This document shows, piece after piece, positions 1-6,678 of a stretch of DNA of 8,519 bases. Source of the DNA: an uncultured Legionella sp. (GTDB lineage Bacteria; Pseudomonadota; Gammaproteobacteria; Legionellales; Legionellaceae); the NCBI GenBank assembly GCA_903885895.1, contig CAISKC010000261.1, forward strand, positions 1-8,519, given 5' to 3'. Positions within the stretch are counted from its first letter, which is position 1. Every line of letters starts with the position of its first letter. Made by a program: the position numbers and the translations under genes. Under the pieces are notes generated by a model. The model had not been told where the DNA came from and made no database searches. It saw only the letters and a program-made list of their open reading frames with translations.

Positions 1-254
1 AAAAAGAAATTGCTTCATCGTGATCACTCTGAGATAATTTCTTCGCTTGCAAAAACAACGGAATATTAGGTGATCACACTAGGCGATAATCGGTGATCAC
101 GTTCGCAGGAATACCCAACATCCACAACACGCGTTAATTCTACTGTTCTTTCTGCTTGTGAAGCGGGCGTTTCCTGAGGATGACTCGCAGCATGTGCTTC
201 TGAATAACTTTCATATATATCCGATCGTTCATATAACGGCGTCGTAAACTGCAT
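1..254 (-). pseudogene. Possible decayed gene, 5' end, running off the left edge
   Basis: I do not recognise this gene. Seen directly: an ATG at 254-252 is preceded, 8 nt upstream, by a good AAGGG ribosome binding site (267-263 on the minus strand). It opens a 62-codon frame that ends at TAA 68-66. Around bases 122-133 a second frame, one base over, looks more protein-like: it reads VLWMLGIPANVITDYRLV, meets a TGA at 76-74, then continues open as SPNIPLFLQAKKLSQSDHDE to the window edge. The simplest reading is a gene broken by one frameshift and one stop or indel near a 23-bp imperfect tandem repeat. Alternatives are a genuine 62-residue orphan protein, or chance. No domain can be named. It is divergent from the channel gene at 362. 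Confidence 0.33.
20..100. repeat. Three copies of the palindrome GTGATCAC
   Basis: The 8-bp palindrome GTGATCAC occurs at 20-27, 70-77 and 93-100. The last two are 23 bp apart and, read on the minus strand, begin two imperfect 23-bp units that match at about 17 of 23 positions. A 23-bp duplication is not a multiple of three and would shift the reading frame of the minus-strand gene. The repeats could equally be protein-binding sites. They are seen directly; the meaning is inference. Confidence 0.5.
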
Positions 255-361
255 GATTTTTGCCCTTTTAAAAAAACCGAGAATATCACCACAGAAAATA
301 AAAAGGTATATTTATTTTGGTCTATACTTAATGTGACGAACATTGTTTAAGATGAGCAAAC
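255..361. promoter_or_regulatory. Divergent intergenic region upstream of the MscS-type channel
   Basis: This short AT-rich spacer separates the minus-strand start at 254 from the channel start at 362. A TATACT hexamer at 323-328 is a possible -10 box for the channel gene, but no convincing -35 lies 16-18 bp before it. A weak purine stretch, AAGATGAG (349-356), may serve as ribosome binding site. On the minus strand only the AAGGG at 267-263 stands out. Promoter assignment is weak. Confidence 0.25.
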
Positions 362-2530
362 ATGATAACAACAAACATAAAGCATCGTTGGTTTTATCTT
401 ATTTTCTGGTTTCTTTTTATCAGTTATAACCAGGTGTCACTTGCGCAAATGTGCGACACAGCTATGATGGAGACACGTTATAATAAGCTTGCGCAAGATA
501 GTAAACTATATCAAAGTGAAGGTGACTATTGGAAACTCGTGGATACAGTACAATCCATTCTTTCTTTCCAAAGTTTTGTAACAAATTGTCTCAATACGCA
601 ACAAAACAACTTAACAAACCTTGAGCAACTATTGGATAAATTTAAGTCATTAAAAGCAGAAATACCTATCAGCACCGAATTACAACAACAGAAAAACTCG
701 AATGCACAACACTTTGTTAGCACAACATTTCTAAATAATCATCTAAAAGAACTATTATCACACACAACCATTGCTGCACACAATGCAAACTACCTGAATA
801 TGCGCAGTAAAACAACGCCCGTTTTAGACAGTATTCACAAAGTATCTTGGTCTGACTTCACCATTAATGCCAATGCCCTGTATCAACAGGCTATTTTTTG
901 GACAACATCCGATATGCATTGGTTGTTATTGATTAGCAGTATTATCATGGGATCTTTAGTAATTCGCTGGCATAAAGTGAAAGGTTTTAGTCTCTATAAA
1001 AATACACAGAGCCTATTTTCACTCATGATCCTGATGGCAGCCGTTCTCTATTATTACTTTTTATTGTTAGAGTTGCGCTCGGAGTATATGTCACTCAGAT
1101 TAGTAGAATTGCGCTATGTTTTATATTTCATTGTCATTTCAAAGTTGCTTATTATATTAATAGGTCGCAACAAAGCATCTCCCAACGAACCCGTTATTGC
1201 AGAAGCACTGCATCGCAGTTATATCGTCATGTTTTTAGGTATTTGCGGTTATTTTCTTATGTATTTATTGAAAGCGCAATGGTGTACTCCAGCATTGCAA
1301 AATATTCTCGTTAACACAGGCATCACGCTATATAACCTTGCTTTATTATGGGTCATTTGGACTGTTTTCAAGATGGATTTTTTTAGAACAGCAGACATCA
1401 TCAATATCCGGCATAGATCCCAATCACTACTATGTTTGTTTTGCATCATGTTAATTAGTTTAGGATGGGTTGGATATCAACATGCTGCGGTGCTTTTTGT
1501 ACCCAATATCCTCATTACCATCGTAACCGTTACAATTTTCTTAGATGTGAATCAATTCCTAAAAAATGTTTATACCTCTTTATGCGTGCCAACCCATCCA
1601 TGGCATCTCAAACTGTATCATTTTCTTAAAATAAATCAGAATGAAAAAATATGGGAGTTACTTTTTCTACGCGCTATTTTACTTTTCATGGTATTTTCTT
1701 TTGCTATCCTTGCGCTACAACAAGGCTGGGGAATGACGCTATTTGATACCTATCGGCATTTAGTACAAGGGATCATAATTTTTAATATCACTATTTACCC
1801 CATTCGGATTATCCAAGCATGCATCGCATTTTCCATTATCATGTTATTGGGTCGCTCTGTTTCCACCTTCATTGTAGAACATCCTAGATTCAAAAAGGAA
1901 CCAGATCTGATCTCATTGATCAGAAAACTCACCCGTTGCGCTGTATGTTGTATAGCCATCATCATTGGGTTAATTATTGCAGGAATCAATACAACCAGCT
2001 TAACGATTGTTTCAGGGCTCTTATCATTTGGAGTTGGTTGGGGAGTGAAAGACATAGTCGCTGATATCACTAGTGGTATATATCTCTTGTTTGCTAGACC
2101 CATCGAAGTCGGAGATTGTATTAAAGTCGATGGTACGGAAGGTAAAATTTGCCATATTGGCCTGGTCTCTACACAGATTAAAACATTTAATCATTATGAT
2201 TTGTTCATTGCTAATTCCAAATTAATTTACAATACGATTCGAAATTACTCTTTCCATAACAATAAATTGTATCGCATCAAAGCTACTGTTGCCATCAATG
2301 ATAAAACCATGGTTGAAACAGCCAGACAACTCTTAATGGACATAGCGACAAATAATCCCAAAATTGTTCAGGAAAAACCCAATGAACCAACTGTGTTGTT
2401 CGAAGGCGACGTACTCGCTTTACGATGTGATGTTACCAACACACATGAGTCTGACCAAGTTTTAAGCGATCTAAATTTAACGATAGCTCAAGAATTTACC
2501 GAGAAAAAAATAGCTTTCTCGTTTAAATAA
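362..2530 (+). CDS. MscS-family mechanosensitive ion channel, medium length (722 aa)
   Basis: Predicted inner-membrane channel that opens under membrane tension to release solutes during osmotic downshock. Residues 9-28 form a signal peptide-like segment with probable cleavage after SLA. A polar, Gln/Asn-rich region (about 29-180), likely periplasmic, follows. Roughly 11 hydrophobic spans come next (about 185-203, 216-236, 250-267, 285-304, 316-338, 355-372, 376-396, 430-452, 466-497, 521-541, 547-577). The last is the pore helix with the family's glycine pattern (G552, G557, G559, G561, G572), ending in FARPIEVGDCI (577-587). The beta domain and cytoplasmic alpha/beta domain (about 588-722) are complete. 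The usual IPN of the beta domain is IAN (616-618). The layout resembles MscK or MscM (YjeP), about 1100 residues with 11 spans, but with a much shorter periplasmic part, so no symbol is given. Family call is firm; the subtype is uncertain. Confidence 0.93.
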   Translation: MITTNIKHRWFYLIFWFLFISYNQVSLAQMCDTAMMETRYNKLAQDSKLYQSEGDYWKLVDTVQSILSFQSFVTNCLNTQQNNLTNLEQLLDKFKSLKAEIPISTELQQQKNSNAQHFVSTTFLNNHLKELLSHTTIAAHNANYLNMRSKTTPVLDSIHKVSWSDFTINANALYQQAIFWTTSDMHWLLLISSIIMGSLVIRWHKVKGFSLYKNTQSLFSLMILMAAVLYYYFLLLELRSEYMSLRLVELRYVLYFIVISKLLIILIGRNKASPNEPVIAEALHRSYIVMFLGICGYFLMYLLKAQWCTPALQNILVNTGITLYNLALLWVIWTVFKMDFFRTADIINIRHRSQSLLCLFCIMLISLGWVGYQHAAVLFVPNILITIVTVTIFLDVNQFLKNVYTSLCVPTHPWHLKLYHFLKINQNEKIWELLFLRAILLFMVFSFAILALQQGWGMTLFDTYRHLVQGIIIFNITIYPIRIIQACIAFSIIMLLGRSVSTFIVEHPRFKKEPDLISLIRKLTRCAVCCIAIIIGLIIAGINTTSLTIVSGLLSFGVGWGVKDIVADITSGIYLLFARPIEVGDCIKVDGTEGKICHIGLVSTQIKTFNHYDLFIANSKLIYNTIRNYSFHNNKLYRIKATVAINDKTMVETARQLLMDIATNNPKIVQEKPNEPTVLFEGDVLALRCDVTNTHESDQVLSDLNLTIAQEFTEKKIAFSFK

Positions 2531-2543
2531 TAGAAAGCTATTT
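2508..2543. terminator. Shared hairpin terminator between convergent genes
   Basis: A perfect 12-bp stem is formed by AAATAGCTTTCT (2508-2519) and AGAAAGCTATTT (2532-2543) around a 12-nt loop. On the minus strand it is followed by seven U residues (2510-2504), making a good intrinsic terminator for the lipoprotein gene that ends at 2555. On the plus strand the stem has an A-run before it and only three T after it, so it is weaker in that direction. The channel's TAA (2528-2530) sits in the loop. Confidence 0.75.
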
Positions 2544-2554
2544 CCAGCCAGACC

Positions 2555-3643
2555 CTAGGCATTACGGGTCAAACCAACCGGTGAAAGCTGAGGGGCTGCT
2601 GCAATCAGCCCCAGAAGGTTAGTCAGTAACATAAATGATTTTTTAGAGTTATTATCCGTATTATCAATGTAATACCATCGATTCAAATAATAGATCTCAA
2701 CGCAAGCATTCTTCGGTTTCGTTGCCGAATAGCGAATTTGCATGATGCCTCCTAAGACATTTTGCCAATTAAATGCTTGGCCATTGCGATAAGTCGTCAT
2801 CGTCAATATATTCTTTTTACTATCTTCTGGAGGAATCACGACGCCTTTAGATAAGTAATTTAGTACGCCCAATACTGCTCGAGTCAAAACGACCGTTTTA
2901 TGCGGACCTTCATGATTCGAGAAAATAATCGCATTATGATAGATCTCAATACCCGCTTTTTTGAATATCAATTTATCTTTTGAAGTTAAATGACTGTTTT
3001 TATTAAAATGAAAAATTAAATTTTCTATTTTGCCATCGTGACTCTCACTGTAAGTCAGGTCCAATGCATCATTAAGTTGCAAACGACGCAAAACATAAAC
3101 CATATTCATAAATGCTTGATATTTGGGAGCATGATGCGAAGTTGGCCTAGCCGAATTAGAGGCATTCACTGATGTGCCCGCTTGTTGAAGTAGCATTCGA
3201 AAAACGCGAGGAACACTCCAAGACGATTCGATTAATATCATAATTTGGCTTAAACGAAAGCGAGATAAAAAGCGTTCACTATAAGCACTATCTTCTATGG
3301 GTGTATAACTAATAATGGGGTTGTCACTGTATAAATATCCATTTTCTGCCGCAATTTCTTTTCCAATAACATTACCCAAAAGACTGGTAAAGCCCGAAAT
3401 AATACCCGCACTTTGCAGTCTTGTACTACCTGAAATATTCCCAACACTCAATACCATAGGCGGATGGTTATAACGAAGTCGAACCATATTGAGCAAGAGC
3501 TCTTTATTTCTACTATCGTCAAATGCCATATTGTATTGATATCGATCTAAGATAAGCACCTTAGGTCCAATAGAGTTGCATCCAAAAAGAAAAAGAAAAA
3601 ACAACCCTGCAATCCATTTATGCTTTAGCGTAGCGTTATTCAC
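2555..3643 (-). CDS. Conserved hypothetical lipoprotein (362 aa)
   Basis: Function unknown. The N-terminus is a classic lipoprotein signal: a positive start (KHKW), a hydrophobic stretch (about 11-20) and a lipobox LFGC with the lipidated Cys at 22. Asn at +2 suggests outer-membrane delivery rather than inner-membrane retention. Just after it comes the motif ELLLNMVRLRYNHPP (48-62). I recall this N-E/Q-LLLN-VRLRY-P pattern from a family of uncharacterised proteobacterial lipoproteins, but cannot name a domain. The rest is mixed alpha/beta with no catalytic motif I recognise. The start is GTG (complement of 3641-3643). It gives a complete signal peptide, and the ATG two bases upstream runs straight into TGA. 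The ribosome binding site is weak (CTGGGT). A terminator follows the stop. The gene stands alone, divergent from the membrane protein at 3980. Confidence 0.82.
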   Translation of the reverse strand: MNNATLKHKWIAGLFFLFLFGCNSIGPKVLILDRYQYNMAFDDSRNKELLLNMVRLRYNHPPMVLSVGNISGSTRLQSAGIISGFTSLLGNVIGKEIAAENGYLYSDNPIISYTPIEDSAYSERFLSRFRLSQIMILIESSWSVPRVFRMLLQQAGTSVNASNSARPTSHHAPKYQAFMNMVYVLRRLQLNDALDLTYSESHDGKIENLIFHFNKNSHLTSKDKLIFKKAGIEIYHNAIIFSNHEGPHKTVVLTRAVLGVLNYLSKGVVIPPEDSKKNILTMTTYRNGQAFNWQNVLGGIMQIRYSATKPKNACVEIYYLNRWYYIDNTDNNSKKSFMLLTNLLGLIAAAPQLSPVGLTRNA

Positions 3644-3673
3644 ATATACCCAGATTTTTTAATTAAAAATTAG

Positions 3674-3702
3674 ATACTATTATGAAACGATTTTTATAAC
3701 AA
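3674..3702 (-). promoter_or_regulatory. Candidate promoter of the lipoprotein gene
   Basis: On the minus strand, TTGTTA (complement of 3697-3702) and TAGTAT (complement of 3674-3679) are separated by 17 bp, about 30 bp before the GTG start. The -35 is good and the -10 matches TATAAT at four of six positions. This is a plausible sigma70-type promoter by eye only. Confidence 0.4.
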
Positions 3703-3734
3703 TACTAGGGGATGTTGACAATTCATATCGTCCT

Positions 3735-3880
3735 TCTCACGTAACTCCCCAGGTTATGAGCACACAGAATAGACGTCATCCAGAGCGCAGTCTTTTTGCG
3801 CGAAGAATCTCCTGATGTTTGCACAATCTGAGATCCTTCGCTACGCTCTGGATGACGTACCTAGGGAGTTAGCCTCTCAC
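3735..3880. mobile_element. MITE- or REP-like inverted-repeat element with flanking direct repeats
   Basis: Three nested pairs of arms are visible. Outer: TAACTCCCCAGG (3742-3753) with CCTAGGGAGTTA (3860-3871), one mismatch. Middle: a perfect 15-bp pair ACGTCATCCAGAGCG (3773-3787) and its complement at 3844-3858. Inner: CGAAGAATCTC (3801-3811) with GAGATCCTTCG (3830-3840), one mismatch. The left side carries 19-nt and 13-nt bulges that the right side lacks; the second overlaps a mini-hairpin GCGCA/TGCGC (3785-3801). TCTCAC occurs at 3735-3740 and again at 3875-3880, compatible with a target-site duplication around a 134-bp insert. No coding capacity. GTCATCC-GAGCG-GAAGGATCTC hairpins recur in many bacterial genomes as I remember them, but copy number here cannot be seen. 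Confidence 0.7.
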
Positions 3881-3926
3881 ATACAAACTACACAGTAAAA
3901 AAAGTGACTCCGTTTTGATTTTTTTG

Positions 3927-3955
3927 TTGATAAAAAACACCAAAAGGGCTATGAT
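3927..3955 (+). promoter_or_regulatory. Sigma70-type promoter of the orphan membrane protein gene
   Basis: TTGATA (3927-3932, five of six to consensus) and TATGAT (3950-3955, five of six) are separated by the ideal 17 bp. Transcription would start near 3962, leaving a leader of about 18 nt before the ATG at 3980. It is the best-looking promoter in the window. The -35 is part of the left arm of a 10-bp inverted repeat. Confidence 0.7.
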
Positions 3956-3970
3956 AATGCTTTTTATCAA
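3927..3970. repeat. Inverted repeat around the promoter, operator candidate
   Basis: TTGATAAAAA (3927-3936) is repeated as its exact complement TTTTTATCAA (3961-3970). The left arm covers the -35 box and the right arm covers the predicted start site and runs into the ribosome binding site. Arm centres are 34 bp apart, close to three helical turns. It could be a repressor site, or chance in AT-rich DNA. Confidence 0.5.
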
Positions 3971-3973
3971 GGA
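3969..3973 (+). promoter_or_regulatory. Ribosome binding site AAGGA
   Basis: AAGGA lies 6 nt before the ATG at 3980. It is the strongest Shine-Dalgarno match in front of a complete gene in this window, and it fixes the start of the membrane protein. Its first two bases are also the end of the inverted repeat. Confidence 0.7.
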
Positions 3974-3979
3974 ACACCC

Positions 3980-4489
3980 ATGCATTTTAGACTTTTTGAA
4001 CATGAAAGAACCTCATCTCAACTTATGGGTGATGTCGCAATTGGCGGTCTTTACGGTGCTAGAAATGGTGCTGTGGCTGGTTTATTCTTAGTTGCGTCAA
4101 CGGTTGGTATGAGCCTAGGTTTCGTCGGAGCCATGTCTGCAGCATGTGCCTTAGGAGCAGCGATTATTGTCATTCCAGCTATGGCAATCCACTCTTCTTT
4201 TATGCGTTATTCTGAGCTGTCTGGCTTTTTACTCTTAGCAGGATCTATTCTTCTTAAAACCGCTTTTGCCGTGGCGGCTGCGTGTATTGGAGCGGCTATA
4301 TTGGGATTACCGATCCTTTATTTTGCATCACCTGTTGCACTAACAGCCATGTCATTTGCTATAAGCAATTATACTAACGGATTGATTACAGAGCTTTCTG
4401 CCCCACAGATGCTTCATCAACGCGATATAATGAACATTATTACACATGTAGGCTCTGACAGGTACATGGCCACCATGACGATGCAATAA
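3980..4489 (+). CDS. Orphan small multi-span membrane protein (169 aa)
   Basis: I do not recognise a family. The protein is rich in Ala, Gly and Leu, with about four hydrophobic spans (roughly 30-50, 52-72, 81-116 as one long or split segment, and 117-136). A short charged N-terminus (MHFRLFEHER) and a polar C-terminal tail (about 137-169) flank them. G26, G30 and G34 form a GxxxGxxxG glycine zipper, a pattern common in tightly packed membrane helices. No signal peptide, catalytic motif or transporter signature is evident. A strong promoter and AAGGA ribosome binding site make it a credible expressed gene. It is monocistronic: its stop lies 2 bp from the convergent stop of priA, and I see no terminator between them. 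It could be a host-interaction or stress membrane protein, but nothing in the sequence decides this. Confidence 0.8.
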   Translation: MHFRLFEHERTSSQLMGDVAIGGLYGARNGAVAGLFLVASTVGMSLGFVGAMSAACALGAAIIVIPAMAIHSSFMRYSELSGFLLLAGSILLKTAFAVAAACIGAAILGLPILYFASPVALTAMSFAISNYTNGLITELSAPQMLHQRDIMNIITHVGSDRYMATMTMQ

Positions 4490-4491
4490 GC

Positions 4492-6678
4492 TCAAGACAA
4501 ATCAATCGGATCCACATCAATGCTCCAACGCAAGCCATTCATCAACGCAGAAGACTGAATCCATTCCCTTAATGCAGTCAACTGCGTTTGCAGAGCTTGT
4601 CTCGATGCTGATTTAAATAACAATTGCATTCGATGTTGTCCAGCTTTTTTCGTCAACGGGGCTGGGGCAGGTCCCATGAGAGTCAACCCGCTAGACAAAA
4701 AATTCTGTTTAACTAAATGTAAACATTGCAATACTTTCTCAGGATATTTACCTTGTACACGCAACAGTGCCATATAAGAATACGGTGGTAACTGTGCCTC
4801 ACGTCGCGTCTCTAATAAAGCTTGAGCAAAGGTATCGTAGCCAGATTGTACTAACATATTCAATAAAGGATGATCAGGTATATGCGTTTGAATCACGACT
4901 TCACCAGGTACCTCTGCTCGTCCGGCACGACCTGACACTTGGGTAATCAATTGCCCCAAACGCTCCAAAGCGCGGAAATCCGGATCATAAAAACCATAAT
5001 CTGCGTCCAAAATAACCACCAAACTGAGGCGTGCAAAATGATGACCTTTGGCCAACATTTGTGTTCCCACAATCAATTGTGCTTGCCCGGTTTCAATCTG
5101 CTGAAGATGATGATCCCAATCGCCTTTATGCCGAACTGCATCACGATCGATCCTTAAAATAGATGTTTTAGGAAATACCGCTGATAACCCCTCTTCAAGA
5201 CGTTGCGTCCCTGTACCCATAAAAATTAATTCGCGACTATGACAAGCTGGACAAGTACTTGCTTGCACTTGGTGATAACCACAATGATGACACAGCAATT
5301 GATTAGCTGATCGGTGTACCGTTAAACACGCATCACAATGTGGGCAATTTGCCTTCCAACCACAGAGATGACATAACAATACGGGAGAAAATCCGCGACG
5401 ATTGATAAAAATCATTACCTGATTGTTTTCAGCCAAATGCCGCTCAATAGCCAAATACGTCGTAGTCGCTAAACCGTGTAAAAGGGATTGGCTGCGTAAA
5501 TCAACAATTTGATAATGCAAAGGAAACGTATTCAAGGCTTTTTGGGTTAAAGAAATCCGTGTGTATTTGCCTTTATCCGCATTAGCCAAACTTTCCAAAG
5601 CCGGTGTAGCCGTTCCCAAAATAATGGGGATCTTTTTAAAATGCGCGCGCATCAAGGCTGCATCACGCGCCAAATACCGTACGCCTTCCATTTGTTTTAA
5701 TGACGTATCATGTTCTTCATCAATAATAATAAGACCCAGGTTAGGCATCGGTGTAAACAAAGCCGAACGAGTTCCTAATACCAATTGAATTTGTTGTTGC
5801 TGTGCCCAAAGCCAAGCTTGTTGGCGCTCTCCATCAGACATTTGAGAATGAATCACAACCAAAGGTTGGGAAAATCGTGTCTGAAACCTATGACGCAACT
5901 GCGGTGTCAAGCCAATCTCTGGGACCAATACCAATACCTGCTTCCCTTGCGCTAATACTTGTTCAATCACTTGAAAATAGACTTCCGTTTTCCCACTTCC
6001 AGTCACACCCTGGAGTAAAAAACAATGGAACTGATGTATTTGCGCCATAATCGCCGTATAAGCGGTGGTCTGTTCTGTGTTCAAAGCGACGGGAGGAATC
6101 AGAGTTTGCGAACTCGGTTTGGGTTGTAAAATTTCCTGACGCTGCAATAAAATATGTTTGTCTAATAAGGTTTGGAGAATAGTCGTCGTAAAACCGGCTT
6201 GTAACAGTTTCTCTTTTTTCACAGCACCCTGTTGTGCTAAATATTCAATACATTGTTTTTGCTTGACGGCTCGCGTACTTATTAAAGCTTCCGCTTCGGC
6301 TATCTCGATAGCCAGTTCATAAAATATTTCGATAGTTGGCGCTAAAATCTGACCTTGTCGATATAATTTTGGCAAAGCAAATCGCAAGGTCAAAGCCAAG
6401 GGAGATTGATAATATTGGCTTATCCACCGGCTTAACTGTAATAAATCAGCCGATAAAATTGGTTCCGAGTCTAAAACAGATAAAATTGCTTTCAATCCCG
6501 ATCTCGGGATCTGACTTTCCTCTACACCTACGACGATCCCCAATTGAGTAGACTGTCGAAACGGCACCCAAACACGCGATCCAATCTGAATATTCTCAGG
6601 TCCAATATAATCAAAATAATCACGATTGGTTTGTAATACGGCTACCTGATACACCGATGATTCAGAGGTAAAGAGCAT
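4492..6678 (-). CDS. priA: Primosomal protein N', replication-restart helicase PriA (728 aa)
   Basis: Superfamily 2 3'-to-5' DNA helicase that recognises stalled or collapsed forks and D-loops and starts reloading of DnaB through the primosome. Seen directly: an N-terminal DNA-binding domain beginning VAVLQTNRDYFDYIGP (13-28), Walker A GVTGSGKT (224-231), the DEEH box (320-323), and a zinc region with C436, C439, C445, C448, C463, C466, C476 and C479, plus an extra C451. Helicase lobe 2 motifs include IVGTQMLAKGHHF (536-548) and QVSGRAGRA (580-588). The C-terminal domain is complete. The length, near 730, and the cysteine numbering match E. coli PriA. The ATG directly abuts the TAA of the upstream pterin-synthase-like gene, with no good ribosome binding site, so translation is probably coupled. 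It is the last gene of a three-gene operon. Confidence 0.98.
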   Translation of the reverse strand: MLFTSESSVYQVAVLQTNRDYFDYIGPENIQIGSRVWVPFRQSTQLGIVVGVEESQIPRSGLKAILSVLDSEPILSADLLQLSRWISQYYQSPLALTLRFALPKLYRQGQILAPTIEIFYELAIEIAEAEALISTRAVKQKQCIEYLAQQGAVKKEKLLQAGFTTTILQTLLDKHILLQRQEILQPKPSSQTLIPPVALNTEQTTAYTAIMAQIHQFHCFLLQGVTGSGKTEVYFQVIEQVLAQGKQVLVLVPEIGLTPQLRHRFQTRFSQPLVVIHSQMSDGERQQAWLWAQQQQIQLVLGTRSALFTPMPNLGLIIIDEEHDTSLKQMEGVRYLARDAALMRAHFKKIPIILGTATPALESLANADKGKYTRISLTQKALNTFPLHYQIVDLRSQSLLHGLATTTYLAIERHLAENNQVMIFINRRGFSPVLLCHLCGWKANCPHCDACLTVHRSANQLLCHHCGYHQVQASTCPACHSRELIFMGTGTQRLEEGLSAVFPKTSILRIDRDAVRHKGDWDHHLQQIETGQAQLIVGTQMLAKGHHFARLSLVVILDADYGFYDPDFRALERLGQLITQVSGRAGRAEVPGEVVIQTHIPDHPLLNMLVQSGYDTFAQALLETRREAQLPPYSYMALLRVQGKYPEKVLQCLHLVKQNFLSSGLTLMGPAPAPLTKKAGQHRMQLLFKSASRQALQTQLTALREWIQSSALMNGLRWSIDVDPIDLS

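Noticed and set aside
140..343. 67-codon minus-strand frame overlapping the left-edge gene
   Set aside because: It overlaps the better start at 254 in another frame, has no good ribosome binding site, and its composition looks like translated AT-rich spacer.
3735..3880. CRISPR repeat or tRNA gene
   Set aside because: There is a single palindromic unit with no regular spacers, and the fold lacks a cloverleaf or anticodon arm.
4445..4477. Short hairpins CATGTA/TACATG and CATGG/CCATG as a terminator
   Set aside because: The stems are only 5-6 bp, with no T-run on either strand.
6420..6428. DnaA-like box TTATCCACC
   Set aside because: It has one mismatch and lies inside the priA coding sequence, where PriA residues constrain it; chance is sufficient.
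5561..6551. Plus-strand open frames opposite priA
   Set aside because: They are antisense shadows of a strongly conserved helicase gene, without starts or products that make sense.
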